Position numbers and translations under genes: made by a program. A model generated the notes under the pieces. That model had not been told where the DNA came from and ran no database searches. It worked only from the letters and a program-made list of their open reading frames with translations. A DNA stretch of 64,000 nucleotides. It comes from CAZSDU01 sp964605775 (lineage in GTDB: Bacteria; Bacteroidota; Bacteroidia; Bacteroidales; FEN-979). The stretch spans positions 49,443 through 113,442 of the forward strand of contig CAZSDU010000006.1 in NCBI GenBank assembly GCA_964605775.1. The letters are read 5' to 3'. Shown here piece by piece: positions 17,313 through 25,066 of the stretch (position 1 is the first letter of the stretch; each line of letters begins with the position of its first letter).

Positions 17313-19034
17313 TTACCGTAATAAAAGCTTATCCTGGAAGATTTTTGATGTATTGGATAACTGAATAACATACATGCCTGACGGAAAACCATTACGATTT
17401 ATCCTGATTTTCATATCCTTCTGGTCCCCCTCAATTCTTTGCTGGTATTGAATCTTGCCGGTAATATCCATTATTGACAACAACCATCCCTGCGCATCAC
17501 TGTACGGCAAATGCAGATCAAAACAGCCATCATTAGGGTTGGGAAAGATCATGAATTTCTGGATACTGTTTTCGGGCAGAGAAATGTTCAGGGGACGAAG
17601 TTGTACATCGAGGCGTAGCTGTTGCCGTTTTTGGATATTGATATCATTGATGGTTTTCGGGAAATATCCGGCTGCAGAAAAGGTTACACTATAAGTGCCC
17701 TGGTTGATGGGACGGGCATAGAAACCAGAAGGAAGTTTGGAATAGACAAAAGTACTGTCATTCTGAATATCGTGATTAAGTACAAAGACTTTTGCATGGA
17801 GTTTCTCTCCGGTTACGGTGTCGGTAACGATTCCCTGAAATCCGTAGTTGGATTGCTCAATATAATTCAGGAAAGAGCGGTAATTATAGTTCCAATGAGC
17901 CATTAATTGAGATGCAGGTAAAAAATGAACTGTGGAAATCTCAATGGTGACTTCACGGCAATGTTGAAAGAAATTCATATAATCCTGCCGTCCTCCAAAA
18001 ATTTGATACCAGGCATATCCATTGGTTATTCCGTTATTAAGGTCATCAAAATACCCCGCAGGGCTATATTTTTGTGCAGTATCGGCATATTCTCTCCCAG
18101 TATATCGCCACCAGTTGTCATCCGGGGTTAATTTCGACCAGCGGTCCCAGGGGTAGTTATAGACTTCGATGCCCCCGTGAAAATTGGCTGCCATGACAAA
18201 ATGGTTATTGCTGGCGTAGTCCATAAATCCAAGGGTTTCGGGTTGTTTTACTCCGGTATTCACCCCTCCCGGATCAGGAAAGTTTCGATTCAGGTCAACT
18301 CCGGCATAATTACCCCTGGTAGGATTGGTTATGGTCGAACCATTGCGGTAAGTTCCGTCAGGATTAGCGAGAGGGTTAATGAATATTTCTGTATTGTTAA
18401 CGATATCGGTAATTCTTGGACTGACGCCATATCCCCTGACCAAGGAGTCGATAAGATGGAGCATAAGTACATAAGCTGTTGTTTCATCACCATGAATGCT
18501 GGAAGTATAAAAAAATTCAGGTTCAGCTTCAGAAACATTAACAGAATCACTGATCTTAAGTGCAATGATTTTCCTTCCCAGAAGCGTACTTCCAATCGTA
18601 TCCAGTCGGCAAAGTTCAGGATAGGCAGCTGCATAATAAAGCATTGTATCCAAGTATTGCTGATAGGTCGGATAGAAATTCCACAAACCGGCAGATTTCG
18701 AATACCCTTCCAGAAGTTGTGGATGTATCTCAGATTCAGGCAATATTCCACCCGGGTTGGGGAGAATGGTATAAGGAATATTCAGGTTTAGGAAAGATTC
18801 AAATTCAGTCTGGTTAGCATAGGCAAAAACTTCCTGGTCCCTGTAATTATCAATAGAGATTGTCCTTGTCAAAAGATCGAGTGCATTTCTGTCGTTCAGG
18901 GTAAATTTAAAATAAACCTCTCCCCAGTCCCTAAAAATACTATCCGTTGTTTTCTGATCCATGGTTTGTGAGAAAAGATCCAGCGTAAAGAACGACAAGG
19001 TTAAGGTTAGCAGAATGATCAGTAGGTGTTTCAT
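17313..19034 (-). CDS. Secreted M14 zinc carboxypeptidase with T9SS sorting domain
   Basis: Extracellular or cell-surface metallopeptidase, 573 residues. Signal peptide at 1-22 (ends LDLFSQ). The M14 domain spans about 120-390: zinc ligands His181 and Glu184 in HGDET, third ligand His286 in NFHGG, substrate-binding Arg250 in DLNRNFP and catalytic Glu365 in EVTIEIS. A carboxypeptidase-regulatory-like beta domain (about 400-480, GIVTDTVTGEKLHAKVFV) and a type A T9SS C-terminal sorting domain (FMIFPNPNDG to the end, with GMYVIQL) follow. Start codon overlaps the dapA stop as ATGA, so it is translationally coupled to dapA, an unrelated pathway. Confidence 0.92.
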   Translation of the reverse strand: MKHLLIILLTLTLSFFTLDLFSQTMDQKTTDSIFRDWGEVYFKFTLNDRNALDLLTRTISIDNYRDQEVFAYANQTEFESFLNLNIPYTILPNPGGILPESEIHPQLLEGYSKSAGLWNFYPTYQQYLDTMLYYAAAYPELCRLDTIGSTLLGRKIIALKISDSVNVSEAEPEFFYTSSIHGDETTAYVLMLHLIDSLVRGYGVSPRITDIVNNTEIFINPLANPDGTYRNGSTITNPTRGNYAGVDLNRNFPDPGGVNTGVKQPETLGFMDYASNNHFVMAANFHGGIEVYNYPWDRWSKLTPDDNWWRYTGREYADTAQKYSPAGYFDDLNNGITNGYAWYQIFGGRQDYMNFFQHCREVTIEISTVHFLPASQLMAHWNYNYRSFLNYIEQSNYGFQGIVTDTVTGEKLHAKVFVLNHDIQNDSTFVYSKLPSGFYARPINQGTYSVTFSAAGYFPKTINDINIQKRQQLRLDVQLRPLNISLPENSIQKFMIFPNPNDGCFDLHLPYSDAQGWLLSIMDITGKIQYQQRIEGDQKDMKIRINRNGFPSGMYVIQLSNTSKIFQDKLLLR

Positions 19035-19927
19035 GAGTGATCCATATTATCAATGATCCATTTAATTTGTTTATAAACATCCTTTTTCACAGGAACAAGG
19101 GGTAATCTTAACAGATTCTGGCAGAGTCCCATAATATTCAGCCCGGCTTTGATTCCTGAAGGACTACCATCAAGGAAAAGGGAATTGATTAAATCAATTA
19201 AGCTGTAATGCAATTCCCTGGCTTTTTCAAACTCACCCAACAACCCTTTACGTACCATTTCAGAAAAAGCCCGAGGGTAAGCGTTGGCTATTACAGAGAT
19301 CACACCATCGGCACCGGCGGATAACAATGGCAGAGTTAACCCATCATCACCTGAAAACACGAGAAAATCTTTGGGTTTATTTTTGATTACCTGGTAAATC
19401 TGATCAAAATTGCCGGAAGCTTCTTTAATCCCAATAATATTGGGGACCTCACAGGCCAGCCTGATCGTGGTAGATGCACTGATGTTGCTGCCTGTTCGAC
19501 CGGGAACAGTATATAGGATCACCGGCACAGGACTAGCTTCGGCGATGGTTTTAAAATGAAGATAGATTCCCTCCTGCTGTGGCTTGTTATAGTATGGAGA
19601 TACAGATAAAATAGCAGCAATATCTTTAAAGGGTGTGGCATGAATATTTAAAACAACATCGGAGGTGGAATTGCCACCAATGCCAACGACCACCGGCACT
19701 CTGTGATTTACCTTTATTACCGAAAATTCAATCAGGGCTTTCTTTTCCTGTTTGGAAAGGGTTGAAGCTTCCCCGGTGGTGCCAAGAACAACAACAAAAT
19801 CCACTCCTCCGTCAATCACATGGTCAAGAATTTTTTCGCAGGCATCAAAATCAATGGCACCTGACTTTTTAAAAGGAGTGATCAGTGCAACCCCGGTTCC
19901 TTTAATATTTTTCAATCCCTTTTTCAC
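19031..19927 (-). CDS. dapA: 4-hydroxy-tetrahydrodipicolinate synthase
   Basis: First committed step of the diaminopimelate/lysine pathway: condensation of pyruvate with aspartate semialdehyde. 298 residues, standard TIM barrel. Active-site features: GTTGE at 49-53, Tyr139 in ILYTVPGR, Arg144, and Schiff-base Lys168 in IGIKEASG. The start overlaps the end of the upstream gene by 26 nt and its stop overlaps the next start by 4 nt, so all three genes are coupled. Confidence 0.95.
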   Translation of the reverse strand: MKKGLKNIKGTGVALITPFKKSGAIDFDACEKILDHVIDGGVDFVVVLGTTGEASTLSKQEKKALIEFSVIKVNHRVPVVVGIGGNSTSDVVLNIHATPFKDIAAILSVSPYYNKPQQEGIYLHFKTIAEASPVPVILYTVPGRTGSNISASTTIRLACEVPNIIGIKEASGNFDQIYQVIKNKPKDFLVFSGDDGLTLPLLSAGADGVISVIANAYPRAFSEMVRKGLLGEFEKARELHYSLIDLINSLFLDGSPSGIKAGLNIMGLCQNLLRLPLVPVKKDVYKQIKWIIDNMDHS

Positions 19928-20462
19928 GATTAATTATGGTTAGATAGTGTTTTACATATCCCAGGTATTCATCAAAACCAACATTTGCTTTAGGGTCAAT
20001 CATAAAATCATAGTACTTGGCATTCTCTTCTGAAAAACGTCCGACTTTACAATATGACTTCGACAAGCCACAGATGTATCTAAGAGGGAAACTATCCTGG
20101 AGGCTCAGATCAATCAGGATATCAAATTCCCTCGAAATAAAATCTCTGACTGTGGCATGTATAGGTTTATAAAACCAAGTCATGTCTTTTTTTGAAAAAA
20201 AGTCGAAGGAGAGTCTGGGAAGGAAACGGGAAATCAGTTCACGGTTTTTAACAAAGCCAAGTGCCTTCACTTCTTTATGATCATGCTGCAATTCGGCGAC
20301 AAATTCTGAAACTTTTTCATAGTCAGGAACATCCTCAAGCGTATAAACAATTCCGATATGCCTTGCATCCATCAGGTTCAACATTCGTTTTTGACGCGAA
20401 TGATGTGATACTTCCTTCATGAAAGCGTAGATTCCTATGCGTCTACGAATAGCTCCAAGCAT
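19902..20462 (-). CDS. Conserved protein of unknown function (DUF6913-like)
   Basis: 186 residues, no signal peptide or membrane helix. I recall similar small proteins beside dapA in many Bacteroidota, possibly the family called DUF6913, but the name is from memory. Visible features are a basic N-terminus (RRRIGIYAFMKEVSHHSRQKR), a strand-helix alternation (HIGIVYTLEDVPDYEKVSEF, KVKALGF-like KEVKALGFVKN) and FDILIDLSLQDSFPLRYI in the middle, which look like a Rossmann-like alpha/beta fold. It is the first gene of the dapA group and overlaps dapA by 26 nt. Confidence 0.6.
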   Translation of the reverse strand: MLGAIRRRIGIYAFMKEVSHHSRQKRMLNLMDARHIGIVYTLEDVPDYEKVSEFVAELQHDHKEVKALGFVKNRELISRFLPRLSFDFFSKKDMTWFYKPIHATVRDFISREFDILIDLSLQDSFPLRYICGLSKSYCKVGRFSEENAKYYDFMIDPKANVGFDEYLGYVKHYLTIINREKGIEKY

Positions 20463-20490
20463 GATAACGTTTGTCAGGTTTCAGATTTTG

Positions 20491-20498
20491 CAAAGTTA
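20491..20498 (-). promoter_or_regulatory. Candidate -7 promoter element for the dapA group
   Basis: Minus strand TAACTTTG fits TAnnTTTG, 28 nt before the ATG at 20462. It lies back to back with a plus-strand element for the MBL gene. Confidence 0.5.
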
Positions 20499-20531
20499 CT
20501 ATTTTCCCCAATCAGATATCCTTGAAATGTA

Positions 20532-20539
20532 TAATTTTG
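20532..20539 (+). promoter_or_regulatory. Candidate -7 promoter element for the MBL-fold gene
   Basis: TAATTTTG fits TAnnTTTG, 19 nt before the ATG at 20559. No convincing -33 TTG at the usual spacing. Confidence 0.5.
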
Positions 20540-20558
20540 ACGAAAAATCCCATTCAGG

Positions 20559-21326
20559 ATGCAGATCATATTTTTAGGCACAGGAACTTCCCAGGGGGTT
20601 CCTGTTATTGCCTGTCATTGCCCTGTATGCAGTTCTTCCGATTTCAGGGATAAAAGGCTAAGATCATCTATCCTGATTCATCTCGGGGATAAACGCATTG
20701 TCGTTGATTGCGGCCCTGATTTTAGACAGCAAATGCTCAGGGAGGAAACGGACCGGATTGATGCCATCCTGGTTACCCATGGGCATAAAGACCATATCGG
20801 AGGACTGGATGATGTCAGGGCATTCAATTATATACTGCAGAGACCAACCGATGTTTATGTTGGACAACCGGCTTACGGTATCATACAAAGAGAGTTCTCC
20901 TATGCTTTTGAGAAAAATCCCTATCCGGGGGTCCCGGAAATAAACCTTATTGAATTTCGAAATGAACCTTTTCAAGTTCAGGATATTTCTGTCATTCCAA
21001 TCATGGCTTACCATTTTAACCGGGATCAGTATGTCTACGGATTCCGGATTCAAGATTTCACCTACCTGACTGATGCCGTGCACATTCCGGAACATGAAAA
21101 ACAAAAAATATGCGGTAGTAAGGTTTTGGTGTTAAATGCATTGAGAATAAAGAAACATTATTCCCATTTCAGCCTTGAAGAAGCCTTAGCCCTGATGAAG
21201 GAATTTAATCCGGAACGCGGTTATCTCACGCATATCAGTCATCAGATGGGAAAACACGAAGAGGTAAATCCCGGGCTGCCTGTTAATGTCCAGCTTGCTT
21301 ACGATGGACTAAACATCACCGTATAG
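20559..21326 (+). CDS. MBL-fold metal-dependent hydrolase (PhnP-like phosphodiesterase family)
   Basis: 255 residues of the metallo-beta-lactamase fold. The N-terminus GTGTSQGVPVIACHCPVC is that of the PhnP-like branch, whose cysteines can bind a structural zinc. The metal motif HGHKDHIGG follows VTH, and later ligands are seen as DAVH and a C-terminal LTHISHQMG. E. coli PhnP is a cyclic-phosphate phosphodiesterase, but no phosphonate genes are here, so only the fold and the chemistry class are claimed. Its last 11 bp overlap the convergent binding-protein gene. Confidence 0.85.
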   Translation: MQIIFLGTGTSQGVPVIACHCPVCSSSDFRDKRLRSSILIHLGDKRIVVDCGPDFRQQMLREETDRIDAILVTHGHKDHIGGLDDVRAFNYILQRPTDVYVGQPAYGIIQREFSYAFEKNPYPGVPEINLIEFRNEPFQVQDISVIPIMAYHFNRDQYVYGFRIQDFTYLTDAVHIPEHEKQKICGSKVLVLNALRIKKHYSHFSLEEALALMKEFNPERGYLTHISHQMGKHEEVNPGLPVNVQLAYDGLNITV

Positions 21327-22950
21327 TTTTCCTGACCCTTTTTAATGTCAGCAGATTCATGGGATTGCTGCCTAATCCATGGATATTTTTCCTGACAAAC
21401 CTTAATACTCTGTCATAATATAGAATGATCACCGGGGAATCACGCATGAGTATTTTCTCCATTTCGCGGTAATAGATTATCCTCAGGCTGTCGTCAATGA
21501 CCGATAAAGCTTTTTCATAAAGTTCGTCGAAGGCAGGATCAGAAAAATGAGTATAATTTGGTCCCTTTGGACAAAAGTTCCTGCTGTAAAACAGGGATAA
21601 ATAATTTTCGGCATCCGGGTAATCAGCGATCCATGAAGCCCTGTAAAAGGGTAATTTTGCTTGGGCTTTCATTTCCTTGACGGCAGCCGGAGGACTGACT
21701 TCAATGTTGATCTCAATGCCAAGCTCACCTGCCTGAGACTGAATAAATTTGCAAATATCAAGGTAGTCGGGGGTTGAAGTAAGGGTTATCGGGTTAAGCC
21801 CCCTCCCAAAGGGATATCCGGCTTCTTTCAACAACTGCATCGCTTGTCTGGGGTTATAATCATAGAACAAATTCGCCGCATCAAAGGAAGGAAAACCTTC
21901 AGGGACAATGCCATTGACACCGGGTGTTCCGATGCCATTTCTCAAGTAACGTATCATTTTTCCGCGATCAAAGGAATAATTAATCGCTTGTCGGATCTTT
22001 TTTCTTTTTAACGGATTGTTTTTCATTACCGGATTCAGGCTATCCATCATAAAACCAAGGTATTCAGTATTTAAATAAGGTTGAGCAATGAGCTGGATTT
22101 CTTCGGCATATTTGTCTTTAAGATCTCCTTGAGGAGTGAGTAATTCATCTTTATATGTAGGATCTATTCCCGACATAAAATCCAGTTTGCCCTTGATAAA
22201 TTCCAAAAATGCAGATTGCTTATCTGCTACGAAAGTGATGGCCACCGCATCAAGGTATGGAAGCTGCTTCCCATCCTCTGTTTCAAAGTACTTTTTGTTT
22301 TTCACCAATATCAGTTTCACTCCTTCTTTCCACATTTTCAAGTTAAAAGGGCCTGTGCCGACAGGATTTCTTCTAACATCACTGCCATAATAAGAAATGG
22401 CTTCTTCGGGTATCACGGAGCAATATTGCATGGTCAGAAGTCCGAGAAAAGGTGGAAATGCTTTTTTCAATCTGATTGAGAATGTGGAGTCATTGATGGC
22501 ATGAAATGCTTTTTCGCCATCCTTGTCTATATCCACATTCCCAAAAATCCATGCCCCGGGAGAAGCCGTTTTCTCATTGATTATTCGGTAAAAGCTATAC
22601 CGGAAATCAAGGGCGGTGACTTTCCTCCCTTTTCCTGATTTGAAACATGGATTATCATGGAACACAACATCTCTACGAAGGTGAAAAGTATAGGTGCAGC
22701 CGTCAGAAGATATTTCCCATGATTTTGCAATACAGGGAAGCACTTCCAGCTTATCGTCAAGCTGCACTAAACCATCAAATAACTGATGGGTCGCCCATAT
22801 CGTGGATTGATCCCTGGCAAAACCAGGATCAAGGGTGGTGATGTTCGCCGGTTCATTATACCTGAAAACGCTTTTCCCTTCATTCTCGTGTTTAAGATTA
22901 CAAGAAAAAAGAAGAAAAACGAGTAAGATGATGCTGGTCGAATTTTTCAT
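21316..22950 (-). CDS. Peptide/solute-binding lipoprotein, SBP family 5 (OppA/DppA type)
   Basis: 544 residues from the ATG at 22950 (a TTG 12 nt upstream is less likely). The signal peptide ends in lipobox LFSC, so the protein is a lipoprotein. The SBP_bac_5 domain fills the rest: ITTLDPGFARDQST near the N-terminus, LAKSWEIS-like IAKSWEISSDGCTYTFHLR, VGTGPFNLKMWKEG, and YNPRQAMQLLKEAGYP in the second lobe. No permease or ATPase of an Opp system is adjacent, so the partner is elsewhere or absent. A candidate promoter lies directly upstream. Confidence 0.9.
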   Translation of the reverse strand: MKNSTSIILLVFLLFSCNLKHENEGKSVFRYNEPANITTLDPGFARDQSTIWATHQLFDGLVQLDDKLEVLPCIAKSWEISSDGCTYTFHLRRDVVFHDNPCFKSGKGRKVTALDFRYSFYRIINEKTASPGAWIFGNVDIDKDGEKAFHAINDSTFSIRLKKAFPPFLGLLTMQYCSVIPEEAISYYGSDVRRNPVGTGPFNLKMWKEGVKLILVKNKKYFETEDGKQLPYLDAVAITFVADKQSAFLEFIKGKLDFMSGIDPTYKDELLTPQGDLKDKYAEEIQLIAQPYLNTEYLGFMMDSLNPVMKNNPLKRKKIRQAINYSFDRGKMIRYLRNGIGTPGVNGIVPEGFPSFDAANLFYDYNPRQAMQLLKEAGYPFGRGLNPITLTSTPDYLDICKFIQSQAGELGIEINIEVSPPAAVKEMKAQAKLPFYRASWIADYPDAENYLSLFYSRNFCPKGPNYTHFSDPAFDELYEKALSVIDDSLRIIYYREMEKILMRDSPVIILYYDRVLRFVRKNIHGLGSNPMNLLTLKRVRKTIR

Positions 22951-22959
22951 GGTGTTGGG

Positions 22960-22967
22960 CAAAATTA
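22960..22967 (-). promoter_or_regulatory. Candidate -7 promoter element for the SBP lipoprotein
   Basis: Minus strand TAATTTTG fits TAnnTTTG and ends 9 nt before the ATG at 22950. This supports the ATG over the TTG at 22962, which would overlap the element. Confidence 0.5.
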
Positions 22968-23018
22968 CTTTTTTTTTATTATCGGGAAGTCAGTTGATTC
23001 CCCTGATAGATTTTCATG

Positions 23019-23026
23019 TACCTTTG
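23019..23026 (+). promoter_or_regulatory. Candidate -7 promoter element for the tandem aminopeptidases
   Basis: TACCTTTG fits TAnnTTTG, 19 nt before the ATG at 23046, with a TTG at 22994-22996 that could serve as -33 at a slightly long 22-nt spacing. Starts upstream of 23046 in this frame would overlap the element. Confidence 0.55.
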
Positions 23027-23045
23027 TTCAATTAACCATTTTATC

Positions 23046-25046
23046 ATGAAAACATTTTTTCTCCTTTTCTTCATTTCTTTCTTTCTCCATTTTTTTTGTT
23101 ATGCCCAGACAAATTTCTCCGATGGGGCCAGGGAGTGTTCATTAAGAAAATCATTGCTTCAGGATATTCCCTCACGACCGGCCTCCCCAGAAAGTGGTCC
23201 TTCTCATACGTTTGATGTCTTGAGTTATTCCTTGAATCTTAACTTATATTCCTGTTATACTGGAACTTATCCCAACAGTTTCAAAGGTTCCAATACCATA
23301 ACCTTCAGGGTTGATTCAAGCCTCAATGCCATCGTGCTGAATGCAACAAATTCATCCCTGATCATTGATTCGGTAAGGCTTGCGGGGGCATCCTTTACAC
23401 ATTCCGGGAATCTGCTCAGTATTGCACTCAACCGCCAGTATTATCCGGGTGAAACGGCAACTGTAAAAATATTTTATAGCCATAAAGATGTTGAGGATTA
23501 TGCTTTTTATTCGAGCGGAGGATTTGTTTTCACTGATTGTGAGCCAGAGGGAGCAAGAAAATGGTTCCCCTGCTGGGACAAACCAGCAGATAAAGCAAAG
23601 GTGGAATTATTCGCCAAGGTACCCTGGAATGTAAAGCTGGGCTCGAATGGCAGCCTTGTTGACTCGACATTTTCGGGAAACGGGGATACCCTGACTTATC
23701 ATTGGGTAAGTGAGGAAAATGTAGCTACTTACCTAATGGTTATCACCTCGAAAGTCAATTATAACCTGGATATCGTATATTGGCATAAGCTTAGTAACCC
23801 TGCCGATAGTGTCCCCATAAGGTTTTACTACAATTCAGGGGAAAATCCAGGGATGATTAAGGATATGATTGTTCCGATGACCACCTGGTATTCGGAAAAT
23901 TTTTGTGAGCATCCGTTTACCAAGAATGGCTTTGCTACACTGAATAATCAGTTTGGCTGGGGTGGAATGGAAAATCAGACCCTGACAAGCCTTCGGCCTT
24001 ACGGATGGCAGGAAGGACTGGTTGCCCATGAGTTTGCGCATCAATGGTTTGGGGATATGATTACCTGTGCTACCTGGGCAGATATCTGGTTAAACGAAGG
24101 TTTTGCTACCTGGAGTGAAGCCTTTTGGTATGAAAGTTATGGGGGTTCCCCTGCCTACAAGTCACAGATCAATCAATATGCTAATGATTATCTTGCTTCA
24201 AACCCTGGTTGGGCCATTTCTGACCCTTCATGGGCTGTAACCACGCCAAATTCCAATACCCTTTTTAATTATGCAATAACTTACGCCAAGGGTGCCTGTG
24301 TCATTCATCAACTCAGATATGTTCTGGGGGATTCCTTGTTTTTCGCCGTTTTAAAGACCTATTGTGCCGATACCAACCTAAGATATAAATCGGCCGTGAT
24401 CAACGATTTTATTGAAATCGTCAATGATGTTTGCAATGATAATTATAATTGGTTTTTCAATGAATGGATTTTTTTACCCAATCACCCTGCTTATCATAAC
24501 ACTTATAACATACATGAACTTGGTAATAACCAGTGGCAGGTTAATTTTTTTGTTGAACAGACTCAATCGAATCCTTCATTTTTCAAGATGCCAATAGAAA
24601 TTAAGATCAAGTATGAGGATTACACCGATACCCTGTTCCGTGTCATGAATGAAGCCAATTACCAGCAATATAGCTGGATATTCAATAAAAAGCCCATCAT
24701 GTTATTTTTTGACCCCAATAAAAATATCGTTTTAAAATCCGCCAGTACCATCGTCGGAGAACCCGGGATTCTTCCTCAAGAAGGTCAAGAGGCAGTATTT
24801 CAGAATTATCCCAACCCTGTTCATGGAATGACAAGGATTTATTATTCTATTGATCAACCCTGCCAGGTCAGCATTGAAATTATTGATGGCCTGGGTAGAA
24901 TTTTAAAAAACCCACCTGTTCAGTATAAAGAGACTGGCAAGCATTTCATTGATGTGGATTGCACTGGACTTGTAGCTGGGGTTTATTTTTATCGCCTGAA
25001 GACAGAAGACCAGGTAAGAACGAACAGGATGGTTATCACCCAATAA
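23046..25046 (+). CDS. Secreted M1 family aminopeptidase with T9SS sorting domain (first tandem copy)
   Basis: 666 residues from the ATG at 23046. Signal peptide MKTFFLLFFISFFLHFFCYAQ. The M1 core shows the exopeptidase motif GGMEN (in GWGGMENQT), zinc motif His328-Glu329-x2-His332 (HEFAHQWFGD), third ligand Glu351 in WLNEGFATW after 18 residues, and the transition-state Tyr in YAKGACV. The C-terminal ~80 residues form a type A T9SS sorting domain (FQNYPNPVHG, then GLVAGVYFYRLKT). There is no room for the large M1 C-terminal helical domain, as in other secreted Bacteroidota members. The protein probably trims peptides outside the cell. The second copy starts 20 nt downstream. Confidence 0.93.
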   Translation: MKTFFLLFFISFFLHFFCYAQTNFSDGARECSLRKSLLQDIPSRPASPESGPSHTFDVLSYSLNLNLYSCYTGTYPNSFKGSNTITFRVDSSLNAIVLNATNSSLIIDSVRLAGASFTHSGNLLSIALNRQYYPGETATVKIFYSHKDVEDYAFYSSGGFVFTDCEPEGARKWFPCWDKPADKAKVELFAKVPWNVKLGSNGSLVDSTFSGNGDTLTYHWVSEENVATYLMVITSKVNYNLDIVYWHKLSNPADSVPIRFYYNSGENPGMIKDMIVPMTTWYSENFCEHPFTKNGFATLNNQFGWGGMENQTLTSLRPYGWQEGLVAHEFAHQWFGDMITCATWADIWLNEGFATWSEAFWYESYGGSPAYKSQINQYANDYLASNPGWAISDPSWAVTTPNSNTLFNYAITYAKGACVIHQLRYVLGDSLFFAVLKTYCADTNLRYKSAVINDFIEIVNDVCNDNYNWFFNEWIFLPNHPAYHNTYNIHELGNNQWQVNFFVEQTQSNPSFFKMPIEIKIKYEDYTDTLFRVMNEANYQQYSWIFNKKPIMLFFDPNKNIVLKSASTIVGEPGILPQEGQEAVFQNYPNPVHGMTRIYYSIDQPCQVSIEIIDGLGRILKNPPVQYKETGKHFIDVDCTGLVAGVYFYRLKTEDQVRTNRMVITQ

Positions 25047-25066
25047 CTGATTTTAAATACTTTACT

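Noticed and set aside
18177..18791. 204-codon plus-strand open frame
   Set aside because: Lies fully antisense to the M14 carboxypeptidase, which has clear catalytic motifs; its own translation is low-complexity and has no recognisable family.
24959..25066. N-terminal extension of the second M1 aminopeptidase
   Set aside because: It lies inside the end of the first copy and would precede the signal peptide.
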